Counted from the stretch's first letter, positions 7,996 to 16,245 are shown. The stretch is DNA of 64,000 nucleotides from Solirubrobacteraceae bacterium (GCA_031177685.1 JAPSGI010000005.1:124001-188000); one strand, 5' to 3'. Notes: generated from the sequence alone by a model not told the origin. Made by a program: numbers and translations.

Positions 7996-9531
7996 ATGGC
8001 GCTCCTCCTGATTGCTCTCACCTACGAGGAATTCGAGTCCTGGGTCACGATCTGGGTCCCGATCCTCTTCATGGGCCTGATCGTCTTCTTCCTGTGGCGA
8101 ATGATCAAGGTCATGCCCAAGACCAAGCCGCAGCAGATCAAGCCGGAGTCCTCGATCTCGATCGGCTGGGACGACGTGGCGGGGACCGACGAGGCCCGCC
8201 ACGAGCTGCAGGAGGTCGTCGAGTTCCTGCGCGACCCGCGGCGCTTCCAGGCGCTCGGCGCGCGGGTCCCCAAGGGGATCCTGCTGCACGGCCCGCCGGG
8301 CACCGGCAAGACGCTGCTGGCCAAGGCGGTCGCGCACGAGTCGGGCGCCAACTTCTTCTCGCAGTCGGCCGCCGCGTTCGTGGAGCAGTTCGTCGGACTG
8401 GGCGCGGCGCGCATCCGCCGCCTGTTCGCGATCGCCCGCAAGCATGCCCCGGCGATCATCTTCATCGACGAGCTCGACGCGGTTGGTGGCCGGCGCGGTT
8501 CGGACATCTCCGGGGAGAAGGACCAGACCCTCAACCAGCTGCTGGTCGAGATGGACGGGTTCGGCACCACCGATGACGTGGTCGTGATCGCCGCGTCCAA
8601 CCTGCTGGAGAAGCTCGACCCCGCCCTGCTGCGCCCGGGCCGGCTGGACCGCCAGATCTTCGTCTCGCCGCCCGACGTCAAGGGCCGCGAGGGGATCCTG
8701 CGCGTGCACACGCGCGACAAGCCGCTGCACGACGTCGACCTGGCGGTGATCGCCCAGCAGACCAGCGGGCTCACCGGTGCGGACCTGGCCAACATCTGCA
8801 ACGAGGCGGCGATCCGCGCGGCGCGCCGCGGCGGCACCTCGATCTCGATGGCGGACTTCGACGCCGGCCTCGAGCGCGTGGTCGCCGGCATGCAGTCGCG
8901 CCGCAAGCTCAACGACCACGAGCGCCAGGTCGTCGCCTACCACGAGGCCGGCCACGCGCTGTGCGCGGAGCTGCTCCCCACGGTCGACCGCGTGCACAAG
9001 ATCTCGATCGTCCCGCGCGGACGGGCGCTCGGCTACACGCTGAACCTGCCCGCGGAGGACCGCTACCTCAAGACGCGCCAGGAGCTGATCGACTACATGA
9101 GCGTTCTGCTGGGCGGCCGCGTGGCCGAGCAGATCGTGTTCGGCTCGATCACCACCGGGGCGGCTGACGACCTGTTCAAGGTCGCCGAGATCACCCGCTC
9201 GATGGTCCACGAGTACGCGATGGGCACCGGACTGTCCTCCTCGCGCATGGACGTGGGCGGCGGCGAGCTGTCCGACATGACGCGCCGCGTGCGCGACCAG
9301 GAGCAGCGCGACCTGGCCGACGAGGCCTACCGCGCCGCCTACGCGCTGATCGACGCGCACCGCGACAAGCTGCGCGAGCTGGCCGAGACGCTCCTGCGCG
9401 ACGAGGTGCTCGACCGCGCGGAGATCGACAGGATCATGGAAGGGGTCCAGCCGCCCCGGCCGCGCACGTCGCCCGGACTGCGCGTCGCCGCCGCGTCCGA
9501 CCAGCCGCTTCCCGAGCCGTCCGGGGACTAG
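7996..9531 (+). CDS. FtsH-type AAA+ zinc metalloprotease, single-membrane-span form
   Basis: This 511-residue membrane-bound ATP-dependent protease has one membrane helix at about residues 16-37, a short linker, an AAA+ domain with Walker A GPPGTGKT (99-106), pore motif FVG, Walker B IIFIDELDA (154-162) and second region of homology ending LLRPGRLDRQI, then an M41 protease domain with HEAGH (His316, Glu317, His320) and Asp392 as probable third ligand. It degrades membrane and regulatory proteins on the cytoplasmic face. Canonical FtsH is about 640 residues with two helices flanking an extracytoplasmic domain; both the first helix and that domain are missing here. It is probably an accessory FtsH paralogue. 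It follows the nicotinate phosphoribosyltransferase after 27 bp. Confidence 0.9.
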   Translation: MALLLIALTYEEFESWVTIWVPILFMGLIVFFLWRMIKVMPKTKPQQIKPESSISIGWDDVAGTDEARHELQEVVEFLRDPRRFQALGARVPKGILLHGPPGTGKTLLAKAVAHESGANFFSQSAAAFVEQFVGLGAARIRRLFAIARKHAPAIIFIDELDAVGGRRGSDISGEKDQTLNQLLVEMDGFGTTDDVVVIAASNLLEKLDPALLRPGRLDRQIFVSPPDVKGREGILRVHTRDKPLHDVDLAVIAQQTSGLTGADLANICNEAAIRAARRGGTSISMADFDAGLERVVAGMQSRRKLNDHERQVVAYHEAGHALCAELLPTVDRVHKISIVPRGRALGYTLNLPAEDRYLKTRQELIDYMSVLLGGRVAEQIVFGSITTGAADDLFKVAEITRSMVHEYAMGTGLSSSRMDVGGGELSDMTRRVRDQEQRDLADEAYRAAYALIDAHRDKLRELAETLLRDEVLDRAEIDRIMEGVQPPRPRTSPGLRVAAASDQPLPEPSGD

Positions 9532-9542
9532 ACTGCGCGGCC

Positions 9543-9953
9543 GTGTTCGGCCGCATCGACCACGTGGGCGTCGCCGTCGAGGACATGGACGCCGCGCTCG
9601 CGCTCTACCGGGACGCTCTCGGGCTGCCCCTGACGCATCGCGAGACGGTCGAGGAGCAGGGCGTGGACGCCGCGCTGCTCGACGTGGGAGAGGGGCACGT
9701 GGAGCTGCTGGCTCCCCTGGCCCCCGACACGCCGGTGGGCCGCCACCTGGCGCGGCAGGGCCCCGGCCTGCACCACGTCGCCTATGCCGTGGACGACATC
9801 GACTCCGAGCTGGGCCGGCTGCGCGAGGCGGGCCTGCGCCTCATCGACGAGTCCCCGCGCACCGGGATCCGCAACTCCCGCGTGGCCTTCGTCCACCCGC
9901 GCTCGGTGGGCGGCGTGCTGACCGAGGTCGTCCAGCCGGCGGAGGGTCACTGA
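9543..9953 (+). CDS. mce: methylmalonyl-CoA epimerase
   Basis: This 136-residue VOC-fold enzyme interconverts (R)- and (S)-methylmalonyl-CoA in propionate and branched-chain catabolism. The tandem beta-alpha-beta-beta-beta units begin at residues 5 (IDHVGVAVEDMD) and 76 (GLHHVAYAVDDID), the metal ligands being His7, His78 and Glu128 in GVLTEVVQ. The length is normal for the family. The GTG start at 9543 follows the ftsH stop by 11 bp. The stop TGA overlaps the next ATG, coupling it to the DUF3107 gene. No mutase subunits lie in the window, so the partner enzymes must be encoded elsewhere. Confidence 0.9.
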   Translation: MFGRIDHVGVAVEDMDAALALYRDALGLPLTHRETVEEQGVDAALLDVGEGHVELLAPLAPDTPVGRHLARQGPGLHHVAYAVDDIDSELGRLREAGLRLIDESPRTGIRNSRVAFVHPRSVGGVLTEVVQPAEGH

Positions 9954-10162
9954 TGGCCGAGCGCGACGTGGTCATCGGCTTCGGCGTCGGCCAGTCGCTG
10001 CCGGTCCGCCTCGACGACGCCGAGATCCAGAGGCTGCGCGACGCCCTGTCGGGCGGCGGGTGGTTCGAGCTCCGGCACGACGACGGCACCGCGCACATCC
10101 GCCTGGACACCGTCGTCTACGTGCGGATCGACAAGGACGAGCACCGCGTCGGCTTCGGCTAG
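9953..10162 (+). CDS. DUF3107-like small protein
   Basis: This 69-residue protein has the layout of the actinobacterial DUF3107 family. An N-terminal strand is followed by a helix (DDAEIQRLRDAL), a short strand ELRHDDGTAHIRL, another strand VVYVRID, and the family-typical C-terminal RVGFG. The family is small, soluble and widespread in Actinobacteria and has no known function. The match is by pattern, and the similarity is weaker in the first 25 residues. The start ATG overlaps the mce stop, and the PAP2 gene begins 6 bp after its stop, so it lies inside a compact operon mce-DUF3107-PAP2-ychF. Confidence 0.65.
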   Translation: MAERDVVIGFGVGQSLPVRLDDAEIQRLRDALSGGGWFELRHDDGTAHIRLDTVVYVRIDKDEHRVGFG

Positions 10163-10168
10163 CGCGCC

Positions 10169-10654
10169 GTGCTCTCCCGCCTCGACGAAGCGGGTTACCG
10201 CCTCGCCCGCACCGCCGGTCACACGCCGGCCGCCGAACACGCGGTCCGGCGGTTCTCGGCGCTGGGCGAGCACGCGGCGATCTGGCTGGCGCTGGGCGCG
10301 GCGGGCGCGCTGGTCGACGCGCCGCGCCGCCGGCGCTGGCTGCGCGGCGCGGGGGTCGTGGGCGGGGCCTACGTGCTGAACACCGCGATCAAGCTGGCCG
10401 TGCGGCGCCGGCGCCCCGAGGTGCCGGGCCTGCCGGCGCTGGCCGGCACGCCGACGGGGCTGTCCTTCCCCAGCGCCCATGCCACGTCGTCCTTCGCGGG
10501 CGCGTCGGTCTACTCGCCGCTCGTTCCCGGCGCGCCCCTGTACGCGCTGGCCGCCGGCCTGGCGCTCTCGCGCCTGTACCTGGGCGTCCACTGGCCCAGC
10601 GACTCGCTGGCCGGCGCCGCGCTGGGCACCGTCATCGGCCGCGCGGCGCGATGA
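10169..10654 (+). CDS. PAP2-family membrane phosphatase
   Basis: This 161-residue membrane phosphatase of the PAP2 (type 2 phosphatidic acid phosphatase) family is expected to dephosphorylate a lipid phosphate at the membrane surface. The three-part signature is complete: K-x6-RP in KLAVRRRRPE, PSAH in FPSAHATSS, and SR-x5-H-x3-D in SRLYLGVHWPSD. Hydrophobic helices flank each motif. The GTG start at 10169 is 6 bp after the DUF3107 stop and the stop overlaps the ychF ATG by 4 nt. The substrate may be phosphatidate, phosphatidylglycerophosphate, undecaprenyl diphosphate or decaprenylphosphoryl-ribose phosphate; sequence alone does not separate these. Confidence 0.85.
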   Translation: MLSRLDEAGYRLARTAGHTPAAEHAVRRFSALGEHAAIWLALGAAGALVDAPRRRRWLRGAGVVGGAYVLNTAIKLAVRRRRPEVPGLPALAGTPTGLSFPSAHATSSFAGASVYSPLVPGAPLYALAAGLALSRLYLGVHWPSDSLAGAALGTVIGRAAR

Positions 10655-11730
10655 AGGTCGGCATCGTCGGGCTGCCCAATGCGGGCAAGTCGTCGCTGTT
10701 CAACGCGCTGACGCGCGCGGGGGCGGAGGCGGCCAACTACCCGTTCACGACGATCGAGCCCAACGTGGCGGTGGTCCCCGTCCGCGACGAGCGGCTGGAG
10801 CGGGTCGCGGAGGTCCTGCGCGCGTCGGAAGCCGTCCACGACACGATCGACTTCCACGACATCGCGGGGCTGGTCGAGGGCGCCCACCGCGGCGAGGGGC
10901 TGGGCAACCGCTTCCTGGCCAACATCCGCGAGGTGGACGCGATCGTCCACGTCGTGCGCGCGCACGGCGACCCAAACGTCGTGCACCCGGCGGGCCGGAT
11001 CGATCCGGTGGCCGACGTGGAGACGATCGAGACCGAGCTGCTCTACGCCGATCTCGAGCAGGCCGAGCGGCGGCTGGAGCGCGTGGAGCGCACGGCTCGC
11101 GGCGGCGACAAGGCGGCGCTCGCCGAGGAGGCGTGGCTGCGCGCGGTGATCGAGGCGCTGCAGGCGGGCCGCCCGGCGCGCACGGTCGCGGTCCCCCCCG
11201 GCGCCCCGGACGCGCTGCGCCTGCTCCAGCCCCTGACCGCCAAGCCCGTGCTGATAGTGGCCAACGTGGACGAGGGAGAGGGCGAGGTGCCGGCGCCGCT
11301 CGCGGCGGCCGCCCGCGAGCGCGAAGCGGTCGCCGTCGCGGTGTCGTCGCGCCTGGAGTCCGAGCTGGCCGAGCTCGACGAGGACGAGGCGAGCTCCATG
11401 CGCGCCGAGCTGCACATCGCCGAGCCGGCGCTGGACCGGGTGGTCCGCGGCGCCTACGAGCTGCTCGAGCTGATCGCCTTCTTCACCGCCGACACGGACA
11501 AGCCGGCGATGTCGCGCCACGTGCGCCGCGGCTCGACCGCGTGGGAGGCGGCCGGCGCGATCCACGGCGACATCCAGCGCGGCTTCGTCCGCGCCGAGGT
11601 CATCGGGTGGGACGCGCTCGTGGACGCCGGCTCCTACGCCGCCGCCCGCGACCGCGGCACCCTGCGCGTCGAGGGCCGCGACTACGTCGTGGCCGACGGC
11701 GACGTCATGCACGTGCGCTTCACGCCGTAG
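10651..11730 (+). CDS. ychF: YchF/OLA1-type redox-regulated ATPase (Obg-HflX GTPase superfamily)
   Basis: This 359-residue cytoplasmic P-loop protein of the universally conserved YchF family binds ATP in preference to GTP and associates with ribosomes. G1 is GLPNAGKSS at residues 7-15 and the G3-like motif is DIAGLVEGA. The G4 motif is the family's altered NVDE in place of NKxD, which underlies ATP preference. A coiled-coil hairpin lies in the middle (about 125-165), and the C-terminal TGS domain ends with [14 protein letters not shown]. The length is normal. The start ATG overlaps the PAP2 stop (ATGA). The gene ends immediately before the palindromic operator of the next pair. Confidence 0.93.
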   Translation: MKVGIVGLPNAGKSSLFNALTRAGAEAANYPFTTIEPNVAVVPVRDERLERVAEVLRASEAVHDTIDFHDIAGLVEGAHRGEGLGNRFLANIREVDAIVHVVRAHGDPNVVHPAGRIDPVADVETIETELLYADLEQAERRLERVERTARGGDKAALAEEAWLRAVIEALQAGRPARTVAVPPGAPDALRLLQPLTAKPVLIVANVDEGEGEVPAPLAAAAREREAVAVAVSSRLESELAELDEDEASSMRAELHIAEPALDRVVRGAYELLELIAFFTADTDKPAMSRHVRRGSTAWEAAGAIHGDIQRGFVRAEVIGWDALVDAGSYAAARDRGTLRVEGRDYVVADGDVMHVRFTP

Positions 11731-11733
11731 GAT

Positions 11734-11751
11734 TATATCCGGCCGGATATA
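11734..11751. promoter_or_regulatory. 18-bp perfect palindrome, probable operator of the HTH-nucleotidyltransferase pair
   Basis: The sequence tatatccggccggatata is its own reverse complement over 18 bp and lies 4 nt after the ychF stop and 12 nt before the HTH gene's ATG. A good -10 element, TATACT at 11748-11753, overlaps its right edge. A repressor bound here would block the promoter, which fits autoregulation by the XRE-family protein encoded just downstream. With that -10 the predicted transcript begins about 11760, leaving almost no leader, so the mRNA is probably leaderless or nearly so. Binding by the HTH protein is inference. Confidence 0.7.
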
Positions 11752-11763
11752 CTGACCGAGGAG

Positions 11764-12093
11764 ATGGATGTCGCCGCCACACTTCGTGAGGCCCGCCGCC
11801 GCGCCGGTCTGACACAGAACGCCCTCGCGGACCGCGCCGGCACGTCCCAGGCCACGATCTCCGCTTACGAGCGCGGCATCAAGCAGCCGTCACTCACCAC
11901 GTTCGAGCGCCTGCTCGCCGCGGCCGGCGCCCGGATCGCCGTGGAAGAGATGCCGGTGCCGGTCGTCGTGCCCACCGCGGCGCGCCTCGCGCGCTCCGGC
12001 CGCATTCTCGAGGACGTGATCGCCCTGGCCGAGGCGCTGCCGGTTCGTCACGACCCCGAGCTGCGCTTTCCCCGCCTCCCGGAAGCGGCGTGA
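11764..12093 (+). CDS. XRE-family HTH transcriptional regulator (antitoxin-like)
   Basis: This 109-residue protein has a clear Cro/C1-type helix-turn-helix at residues 5-58 (LREARRRAGLTQNALAD, then TSQATISAYERG). A C-terminal 50 residues rich in Ala, Pro and Glu may contact the partner or form a dimer. The ATG at 11764 follows the palindrome closely. Its stop overlaps the GTG of the nucleotidyltransferase gene by 4 nt, so the two are translated together. HTH plus nucleotidyltransferase pairs are a known toxin-antitoxin-like arrangement (AbiEi/AbiEii and MenT-type relatives). The assignment as antitoxin is inference from context; the HTH fold itself is well supported. Confidence 0.85.
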   Translation: MDVAATLREARRRAGLTQNALADRAGTSQATISAYERGIKQPSLTTFERLLAAAGARIAVEEMPVPVVVPTAARLARSGRILEDVIALAEALPVRHDPELRFPRLPEAA

Positions 12094-12635
12094 CGCTCGC
12101 CGACCGGGTCGTCGAGCTACACCGCGCCCTGGACCGCGCCGCGGTTTCGCACGCCTTCGGCGGTGCGATCGCTCTGGCCTACTGGACGCTCGAGCCTCGC
12201 GGCACCCGGGACATCGACGTCAACGTCTTCGTGCCGCCAGATGGGGCCGAGCACGCACTGGCCGGTCTGCCGGACGGGGTCGCGGTGCGGCGGGAGACGG
12301 TCGACGCCATTGCTCGCGAGGGCCAGGTCCGCCTGTGGTGGGACGACACGCCCGTGGACCTGTTCTTCGACTACGCCCCGGTGCACGGGGACGCCGCCCG
12401 CCACAGCCGGACGGTCCCGTTCGCCGGAACGGAGATCCCGATCCTCGGCCCCGTGGAGCTGGCCGTGTTCAAGGCCATGTTCGATCGCACACGCGACTGG
12501 GCGGATGTCGAGGCGATGGTCGCCGCCGAGACGCTCGACCTGGACGCCGTTCGCGATCAGCTGCGCACGATGGTCGCGGCTGACGATCCGCGCTTCGCGC
12601 GCCTGGACGAAGCCGCCCGCCGCGCCCGCGGCTAG
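12090..12635 (+). CDS. nucleotidyltransferase-fold protein, possible toxin of an HTH-NTase module
   Basis: This 181-residue protein has a nucleotidyltransferase-like core. GGAIALAYW (residues 24-32) corresponds to the GG/GS motif, and RGTRDIDVNVFV (37-48) supplies the paired acidic residues D-x-D expected to bind Mg-NTP. A third acidic position may be PVDLFFDY near residue 91. A helical C-terminal part with ELAVFKAMFDRTRDWADVEAM matches the extended motif of AbiEii/DUF6036-type enzymes, in which the K-x3-R-x-KD-x2-D pattern is usual. Such enzymes modify tRNA or other nucleotides. It is coupled to the XRE gene. Its 3' end overlaps the convergent exonuclease gene by 4 nt. Confidence 0.75.
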   Translation: MTLADRVVELHRALDRAAVSHAFGGAIALAYWTLEPRGTRDIDVNVFVPPDGAEHALAGLPDGVAVRRETVDAIAREGQVRLWWDDTPVDLFFDYAPVHGDAARHSRTVPFAGTEIPILGPVELAVFKAMFDRTRDWADVEAMVAAETLDLDAVRDQLRTMVAADDPRFARLDEAARRARG

Positions 12636-13492
12636 TCCGCGCCCCACTTGTCCAGCCGCTCGGCCAGGCGGTTCATGCCCAGCTCGCGCGCGGCGGCGGC
12701 CGCCGCCTCGGCGTCGAGCCGCGTGTCGGGAGGCAGCGGCACGTCGACGTGGCGCAGCGTGGCGATGTCCTTGAAGGTCAGCAGCAGGTCGGGGTCGGAC
12801 AGCAGCGCCTTGCGCACGCCGGGCTTCTCGCGGATCGCGCCGTCCAGCGCCGCCTCCAGCGTCCCGTGGCGGCGCAGCAGGTCGGCCGCCGTCTTCTCGC
12901 CGATCCCCTTGGCGCCGGGCAGGCCATCGGACGGGTCGCCCCGCAGGGCGATGAAGTCCGGCACCGCCTCGGGTGGGACGCCGTAGCGCGCGATCACGTC
13001 GTCCGGGCCCATCTCCACGGCACCCTGCGGCCCGCCGGTCTTGAGGTAGAGGACGCGCACGCGGTCGCTGGCGCACTGGAACATGTCGCGGTCGCCGGTG
13101 AGGATCAGCGCGTCGCCGCCGGCCGCCACCTCCGCGGCGGCGTAGGAGCCCAGAAGGTCGTCGGCCTCCAGGTCCTCGCTGCCGGCGAGATGGAAGCCGA
13201 AGGCGCCGAAGAAGTCCGCCGCGCGCACCCACTGCCAGCCGAGCCCGTCGGGCTCCGCGATCCGGTCGGCGTGGTAGGCGGGGTAGGCCTCGGTGCGGTA
13301 GTGCGCCGCCTCGGCGCCGAAGCACAGCACGACGGCGCGCGGGGAGTGGCGCTCGATCTCGAACAGCAGCAAATTGGCGGTCCCCAGCAGGGCGTTGACC
13401 GGCTGGCCCCCGGGCGCCTTGATCGAGTCCGGGAGCGCGTAGAAGGCGCGGAACAGCAGCGACGGCGCGTCGACGGCGAGCAGCGGGGCCAC
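12632..13492 (-). CDS. 5'-3' exonuclease (PolA N-domain/flap endonuclease family)
   Basis: This 286-residue stand-alone 5'-3' exonuclease resembles the N-terminal domain of DNA polymerase I. The acidic metal ligands are spread as in the family: LLAVDAPSLLFRAFY (Asp near residue 7), DLEADDLLGSYA near residue 105 and ILTGDRDMFQ near residue 125. The C-terminal helix-hairpin-helix region is DGLPGAKGIGEKTAADLL near residue 185. It would remove RNA primers or flaps. The frame stays open far upstream, but the GTG at 13492 gives the family-typical start and leaves 39 bp to the divergent MaoC gene. Residues upstream of that are antisense to MaoC and were excluded. Confidence 0.9.
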   Translation of the reverse strand: MAPLLAVDAPSLLFRAFYALPDSIKAPGGQPVNALLGTANLLLFEIERHSPRAVVLCFGAEAAHYRTEAYPAYHADRIAEPDGLGWQWVRAADFFGAFGFHLAGSEDLEADDLLGSYAAAEVAAGGDALILTGDRDMFQCASDRVRVLYLKTGGPQGAVEMGPDDVIARYGVPPEAVPDFIALRGDPSDGLPGAKGIGEKTAADLLRRHGTLEAALDGAIREKPGVRKALLSDPDLLLTFKDIATLRHVDVPLPPDTRLDAEAAAAAARELGMNRLAERLDKWGAD

Positions 13493-13531
13493 CCCGATAG
13501 CTTTCCATCCCTCAGATCGAAAGGGAGAGGC

Positions 13532-13999
13532 ATGCTCACGGTCAACGGACTCGAGGACCTCAAGTCGCACGAGGGCCAGGAGGTAGGCGTCTCGGAGTGG
13601 CACGAGGTGACCCAGGAGGACATCAACGCCTTCGCCGAGGTCACGGGCGACGACAACTGGATCCACCTCGACGTGGAGCGCGCGAAGGACACGCCGTTCG
13701 GCGGGACGATCGCGCACGGCTACTACACGCTCTCGCTGGCACCCAAGTTCTCCTACGCGATGTTCCAGGCGCAGGGCTTCGCCTTCGGCGTCAACTACGG
13801 GCTCAACAAGGTCCGCTTCCCGGCACCGCTGCCCGTGGGCTCGAAGGTCCGCATGCGCATGCGCCTGGCCAAGGTGGAGGACGTGCCGGGCGGCGCCCAG
13901 ATCACCAGCGAGCTGACCTTCGAGCGCGAGGGCGCCGACAAGCCGGTGTGCGTGGCCGAGTCGCTCTCGCGCGTGTACGGAGGGGCGCCGGAGGGCTAG
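13532..13999 (+). CDS. MaoC-family (R)-enoyl-CoA hydratase
   Basis: This 155-residue hot-dog-fold hydratase adds water to trans-2-enoyl-CoA or a related thioester. The hydratase 2 motif is present: FAEVTGDDNWIHLD (Asp and His of the catalytic dyad, residues 34-47) followed by PFGGTIAHGYYTLSL. The length and start agree with the single-domain actinobacterial enzymes of the HtdX/Rv0130 type. An AGGGAGAGG Shine-Dalgarno precedes the ATG at 13532 with good spacing, which fixes the start. It diverges from the exonuclease gene. It could serve beta-oxidation or PHA precursor supply, but nothing nearby decides between them. Confidence 0.88.
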   Translation: MLTVNGLEDLKSHEGQEVGVSEWHEVTQEDINAFAEVTGDDNWIHLDVERAKDTPFGGTIAHGYYTLSLAPKFSYAMFQAQGFAFGVNYGLNKVRFPAPLPVGSKVRMRMRLAKVEDVPGGAQITSELTFEREGADKPVCVAESLSRVYGGAPEG

Positions 14000-14031
14000 A
14001 CGGCCCCGGGGGCCGGGCGTACCCTGAGGGG

Positions 14032-14286
14032 GTGCCCGACCCTGTGGTCGTCACCGTCATCCTCTTCGCGCTGCTGTGCATCCCGGTGTGGCTGGCCGGC
14101 TCGTCGCACCCCCGCCCGCGCCGGCGCCACGGGCGCGACTACGGCGCCATGGCCGAGATCGAGGAGAACGACATCGGCCAGATGATCGAGGGGATCAACG
14201 AGCGCCGGCGGCGCAGCGGGCGCCCCGAGATCGGCGACGAGCTGGCCGAGGAGCTGCGGCGCCGGTCTCGTACGCCAGACCGCTGA
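14032..14286 (+). CDS. small single-span membrane protein
   Basis: This 84-residue protein has an N-terminal membrane helix (residues 4-22), a basic PRPRRRHGR stretch and a soluble acidic/helical tail with the pattern DIGQMIEGINERRRRSGRPEI near residue 47. The basic cluster after the helix predicts the tail is cytoplasmic. Similar short proteins with an N-terminal helix and an INERRRR-type tail occur in Actinobacteria without known function. The GTG at 14032 has a GAGG Shine-Dalgarno in front and defines the start; the frame upstream is antisense-free but overlaps MaoC. It lies 13 bp before the acetolactate synthase-like gene. Confidence 0.7.
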   Translation: MPDPVVVTVILFALLCIPVWLAGSSHPRPRRRHGRDYGAMAEIEENDIGQMIEGINERRRRSGRPEIGDELAEELRRRSRTPDR

Positions 14287-14299
14287 TACCGTCAGCCGC

Positions 14300-15955
14300 G
14301 TGACCCCGCGTCGCGCCTCCGACGTCTTCGTGGAGTGCCTGGAGGCCGAGGGCGTGAAGTACGTCTTCGGCATCCCCGGCGAGGAGACCCTGGACCTCAA
14401 CGAGTCGCTGGAGAGCTCGAGCATCCAGTTCGTCCCCGTGCGCCACGAGCAGGGCGGCGCCTACATGGCCGACGTCTACGGGCGGCTGACCCGCAGCGCC
14501 GGCGTGTGCCTGGGAACGCTGGGGCCCGGCGCCACCAATCTGGTGACCGGGATCGCCGACGCCTACCTCGACCATGCGCCGCTGGTCGCGCTGACCGGCC
14601 AGGGCGACCTGGAGCGCATGCACAAGGAGTCGCACCAGTACATCGACGTGATCTCGCTGATGCGCCCGATCGTCAAGTGGAACGCCCGCCTGAACACGCC
14701 GGCGATCATCCCCGAGGCGGTGCGCAAGGCCTTCAAGGTCGCCGAGTCCCAGAAGCCCGGCCCGACGCACCTGGAGCTGCCCGAGGACGTCATGGCGGCA
14801 CAGCTGGACGCGGCGCCGCTGCCCAACGGCTCGGGCTTCCGCCGACCCGAGCCCAGCGCCACCGAGGTCGAGCTGGCGGCGCGCATCGTGCGCGGGGCCG
14901 AGCACCCGATCGTGCTGGCGGGCAACGGCTGCGCGCGGGTGGGGGCCGCGGGCGCACTGCGCGAGTTCTCCCGCGTCACCGGGATCCCGGTGGCCGAGAC
15001 GTTCATGGGCAAGGGGCTGCTGGACTACCGCGACGAGCACTTCGTGGGCACGGTCGGCCTGCAGTCGCGCGACTACGCCCTCGCGGGGTTCGAGGACGCC
15101 GACGTCGTGGTGACGGTCGGCTTCGACCTGGTGGAGCACGCCCCGGTCAACTGGAACCCGGGACGCGACAAGCGGATCGTGTGCATCGACACCGCGCCGG
15201 TCGAGGTCGACGAGCACTTCGTCACCGAGATCGACCTGATCGGCGACATCGAGGTGGTCCTCTCGCTGCTCACCGAGGCGTGCGGGCCGGTGGTGGCGCC
15301 GGAGAACGGGGCGCAGCCCAGCCGCCTCAACGAGATCGTGCTGTCGCACTTCGAGGCGGGGCGCGAGGACGACGCGTTCCCGCTGACGCCGCCGCGTGCG
15401 CTGTGGGACGTCCGCCAGGCGCTGGGTCCCTGCGACATGCTGATCTCCGACGTGGGGCTGCACAAGCTGTGGATCGCGCGCATGTTCCCCGCCCACGAGC
15501 CCAACACGGTCCTGATCGCCAACGGCCTGGCGGGGATGGGGATCGCCCTGCCCAGCGCGATCGCGGCCAAGCTCGTCCATCCCGAGCGCAACGTCGTGAC
15601 GATCAACGGCGACGGCGGCTTTTTGATGAACCTGCAGGAGCTGGAGACGGCGCGGCGCCTGCGCACGCCGATCGTCAACGTGATCTGGGAGAACGCCCAG
15701 TTCGGCTCGATCGTGTGGAAGCAGGACAAGAAGTTCGGCCGCCACTTCGGAGTGGACTTCACGAACCCCGACTTCGTCAAGCTGGCCGACAGCTTCGGCT
15801 GCCCGGCCTGGCGCTGCGAGTCGGCCGACGACCTGCCGCGGCGCCTGCAACAGGCGCTGGCGCTCGACCTTCCCTCCCTGATCGTGGTCCCGATCGACTA
15901 CTCGATGGACGTGGCCATCTCCGACGAGCTGGGCCAGGAGACCGTCACGACGTAG
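14300..15955 (+). CDS. acetolactate synthase, AlsS-like catabolic type
   Basis: This 551-residue thiamine diphosphate-dependent enzyme is expected to condense two pyruvates to 2-acetolactate. The N-terminal PP domain has the catalytic Glu in VRHEQGGAYMADVYGRLT (near residue 51), the middle domain is Rossmann-like, and the C-terminal domain has the TDP/Mg motif GDGGFLMNLQELETA. The sequence IVPIDYSMDV near the end and the GVDFTNPDFVKLADSFG region resemble Bacillus AlsS rather than IlvB. No regulatory subunit gene follows, again suggesting the catabolic acetoin-forming type, but no acetolactate decarboxylase is in view. The start is a GTG at 14300. Confidence 0.85.
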   Translation: MTPRRASDVFVECLEAEGVKYVFGIPGEETLDLNESLESSSIQFVPVRHEQGGAYMADVYGRLTRSAGVCLGTLGPGATNLVTGIADAYLDHAPLVALTGQGDLERMHKESHQYIDVISLMRPIVKWNARLNTPAIIPEAVRKAFKVAESQKPGPTHLELPEDVMAAQLDAAPLPNGSGFRRPEPSATEVELAARIVRGAEHPIVLAGNGCARVGAAGALREFSRVTGIPVAETFMGKGLLDYRDEHFVGTVGLQSRDYALAGFEDADVVVTVGFDLVEHAPVNWNPGRDKRIVCIDTAPVEVDEHFVTEIDLIGDIEVVLSLLTEACGPVVAPENGAQPSRLNEIVLSHFEAGREDDAFPLTPPRALWDVRQALGPCDMLISDVGLHKLWIARMFPAHEPNTVLIANGLAGMGIALPSAIAAKLVHPERNVVTINGDGGFLMNLQELETARRLRTPIVNVIWENAQFGSIVWKQDKKFGRHFGVDFTNPDFVKLADSFGCPAWRCESADDLPRRLQQALALDLPSLIVVPIDYSMDVAISDELGQETVTT

Positions 15956-15960
15956 CGCCG

Positions 15961-16245
15961 CTAGGGCGCGATGAAGTCGTGCAGGTCGTAGACCTCCTGG
16001 CGGGTCGGGGGGCCCGCCTGGGCGCCCGCCGCCTCGACCATCGCCGGGCGCAGGCGCTGCTCGAGGAAGCGCTCCAGGTCCTCGCGCGAGCGCCACACGT
16101 CGAACACCCGCATCCCGCCCTCGTACGGGGCCGCGGTGTGGAAGATCAGGCCCTCGGGCGGATTCTCGTGCGGGCGCAGAACCTCGTTGACGCGGTTGTA
16201 GCTCTCCACGTCGCCGGGGAACTCCTGGAGCATGGCGATGGGCAT
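15961..16245 (-). CDS. antibiotic biosynthesis monooxygenase-like dimeric alpha/beta-barrel protein
   Basis: This 94-residue protein has the length and strand pattern of ABM/ferredoxin-like alpha-beta barrel dimers. An N-terminal strand AMLQEFPGDVE is followed by a helix, the strand GLIFHTAAPYEGGMRVFDVW, and a helix REDLERFLEQRLRPAM. The W-x-S-x-E-D-L-E-x-F motif is characteristic of the family. Members are small heme-degrading enzymes, quinol monooxygenases or proteins of unknown role; no heme ligand can be assigned here. It lies between two plus-strand genes, converging with the acetolactate synthase (5 bp apart) and diverging from the aldehyde dehydrogenase with about 59 bp between the starts. 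Confidence 0.7.
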   Translation of the reverse strand: MPIAMLQEFPGDVESYNRVNEVLRPHENPPEGLIFHTAAPYEGGMRVFDVWRSREDLERFLEQRLRPAMVEAAGAQAGPPTRQEVYDLHDFIAP

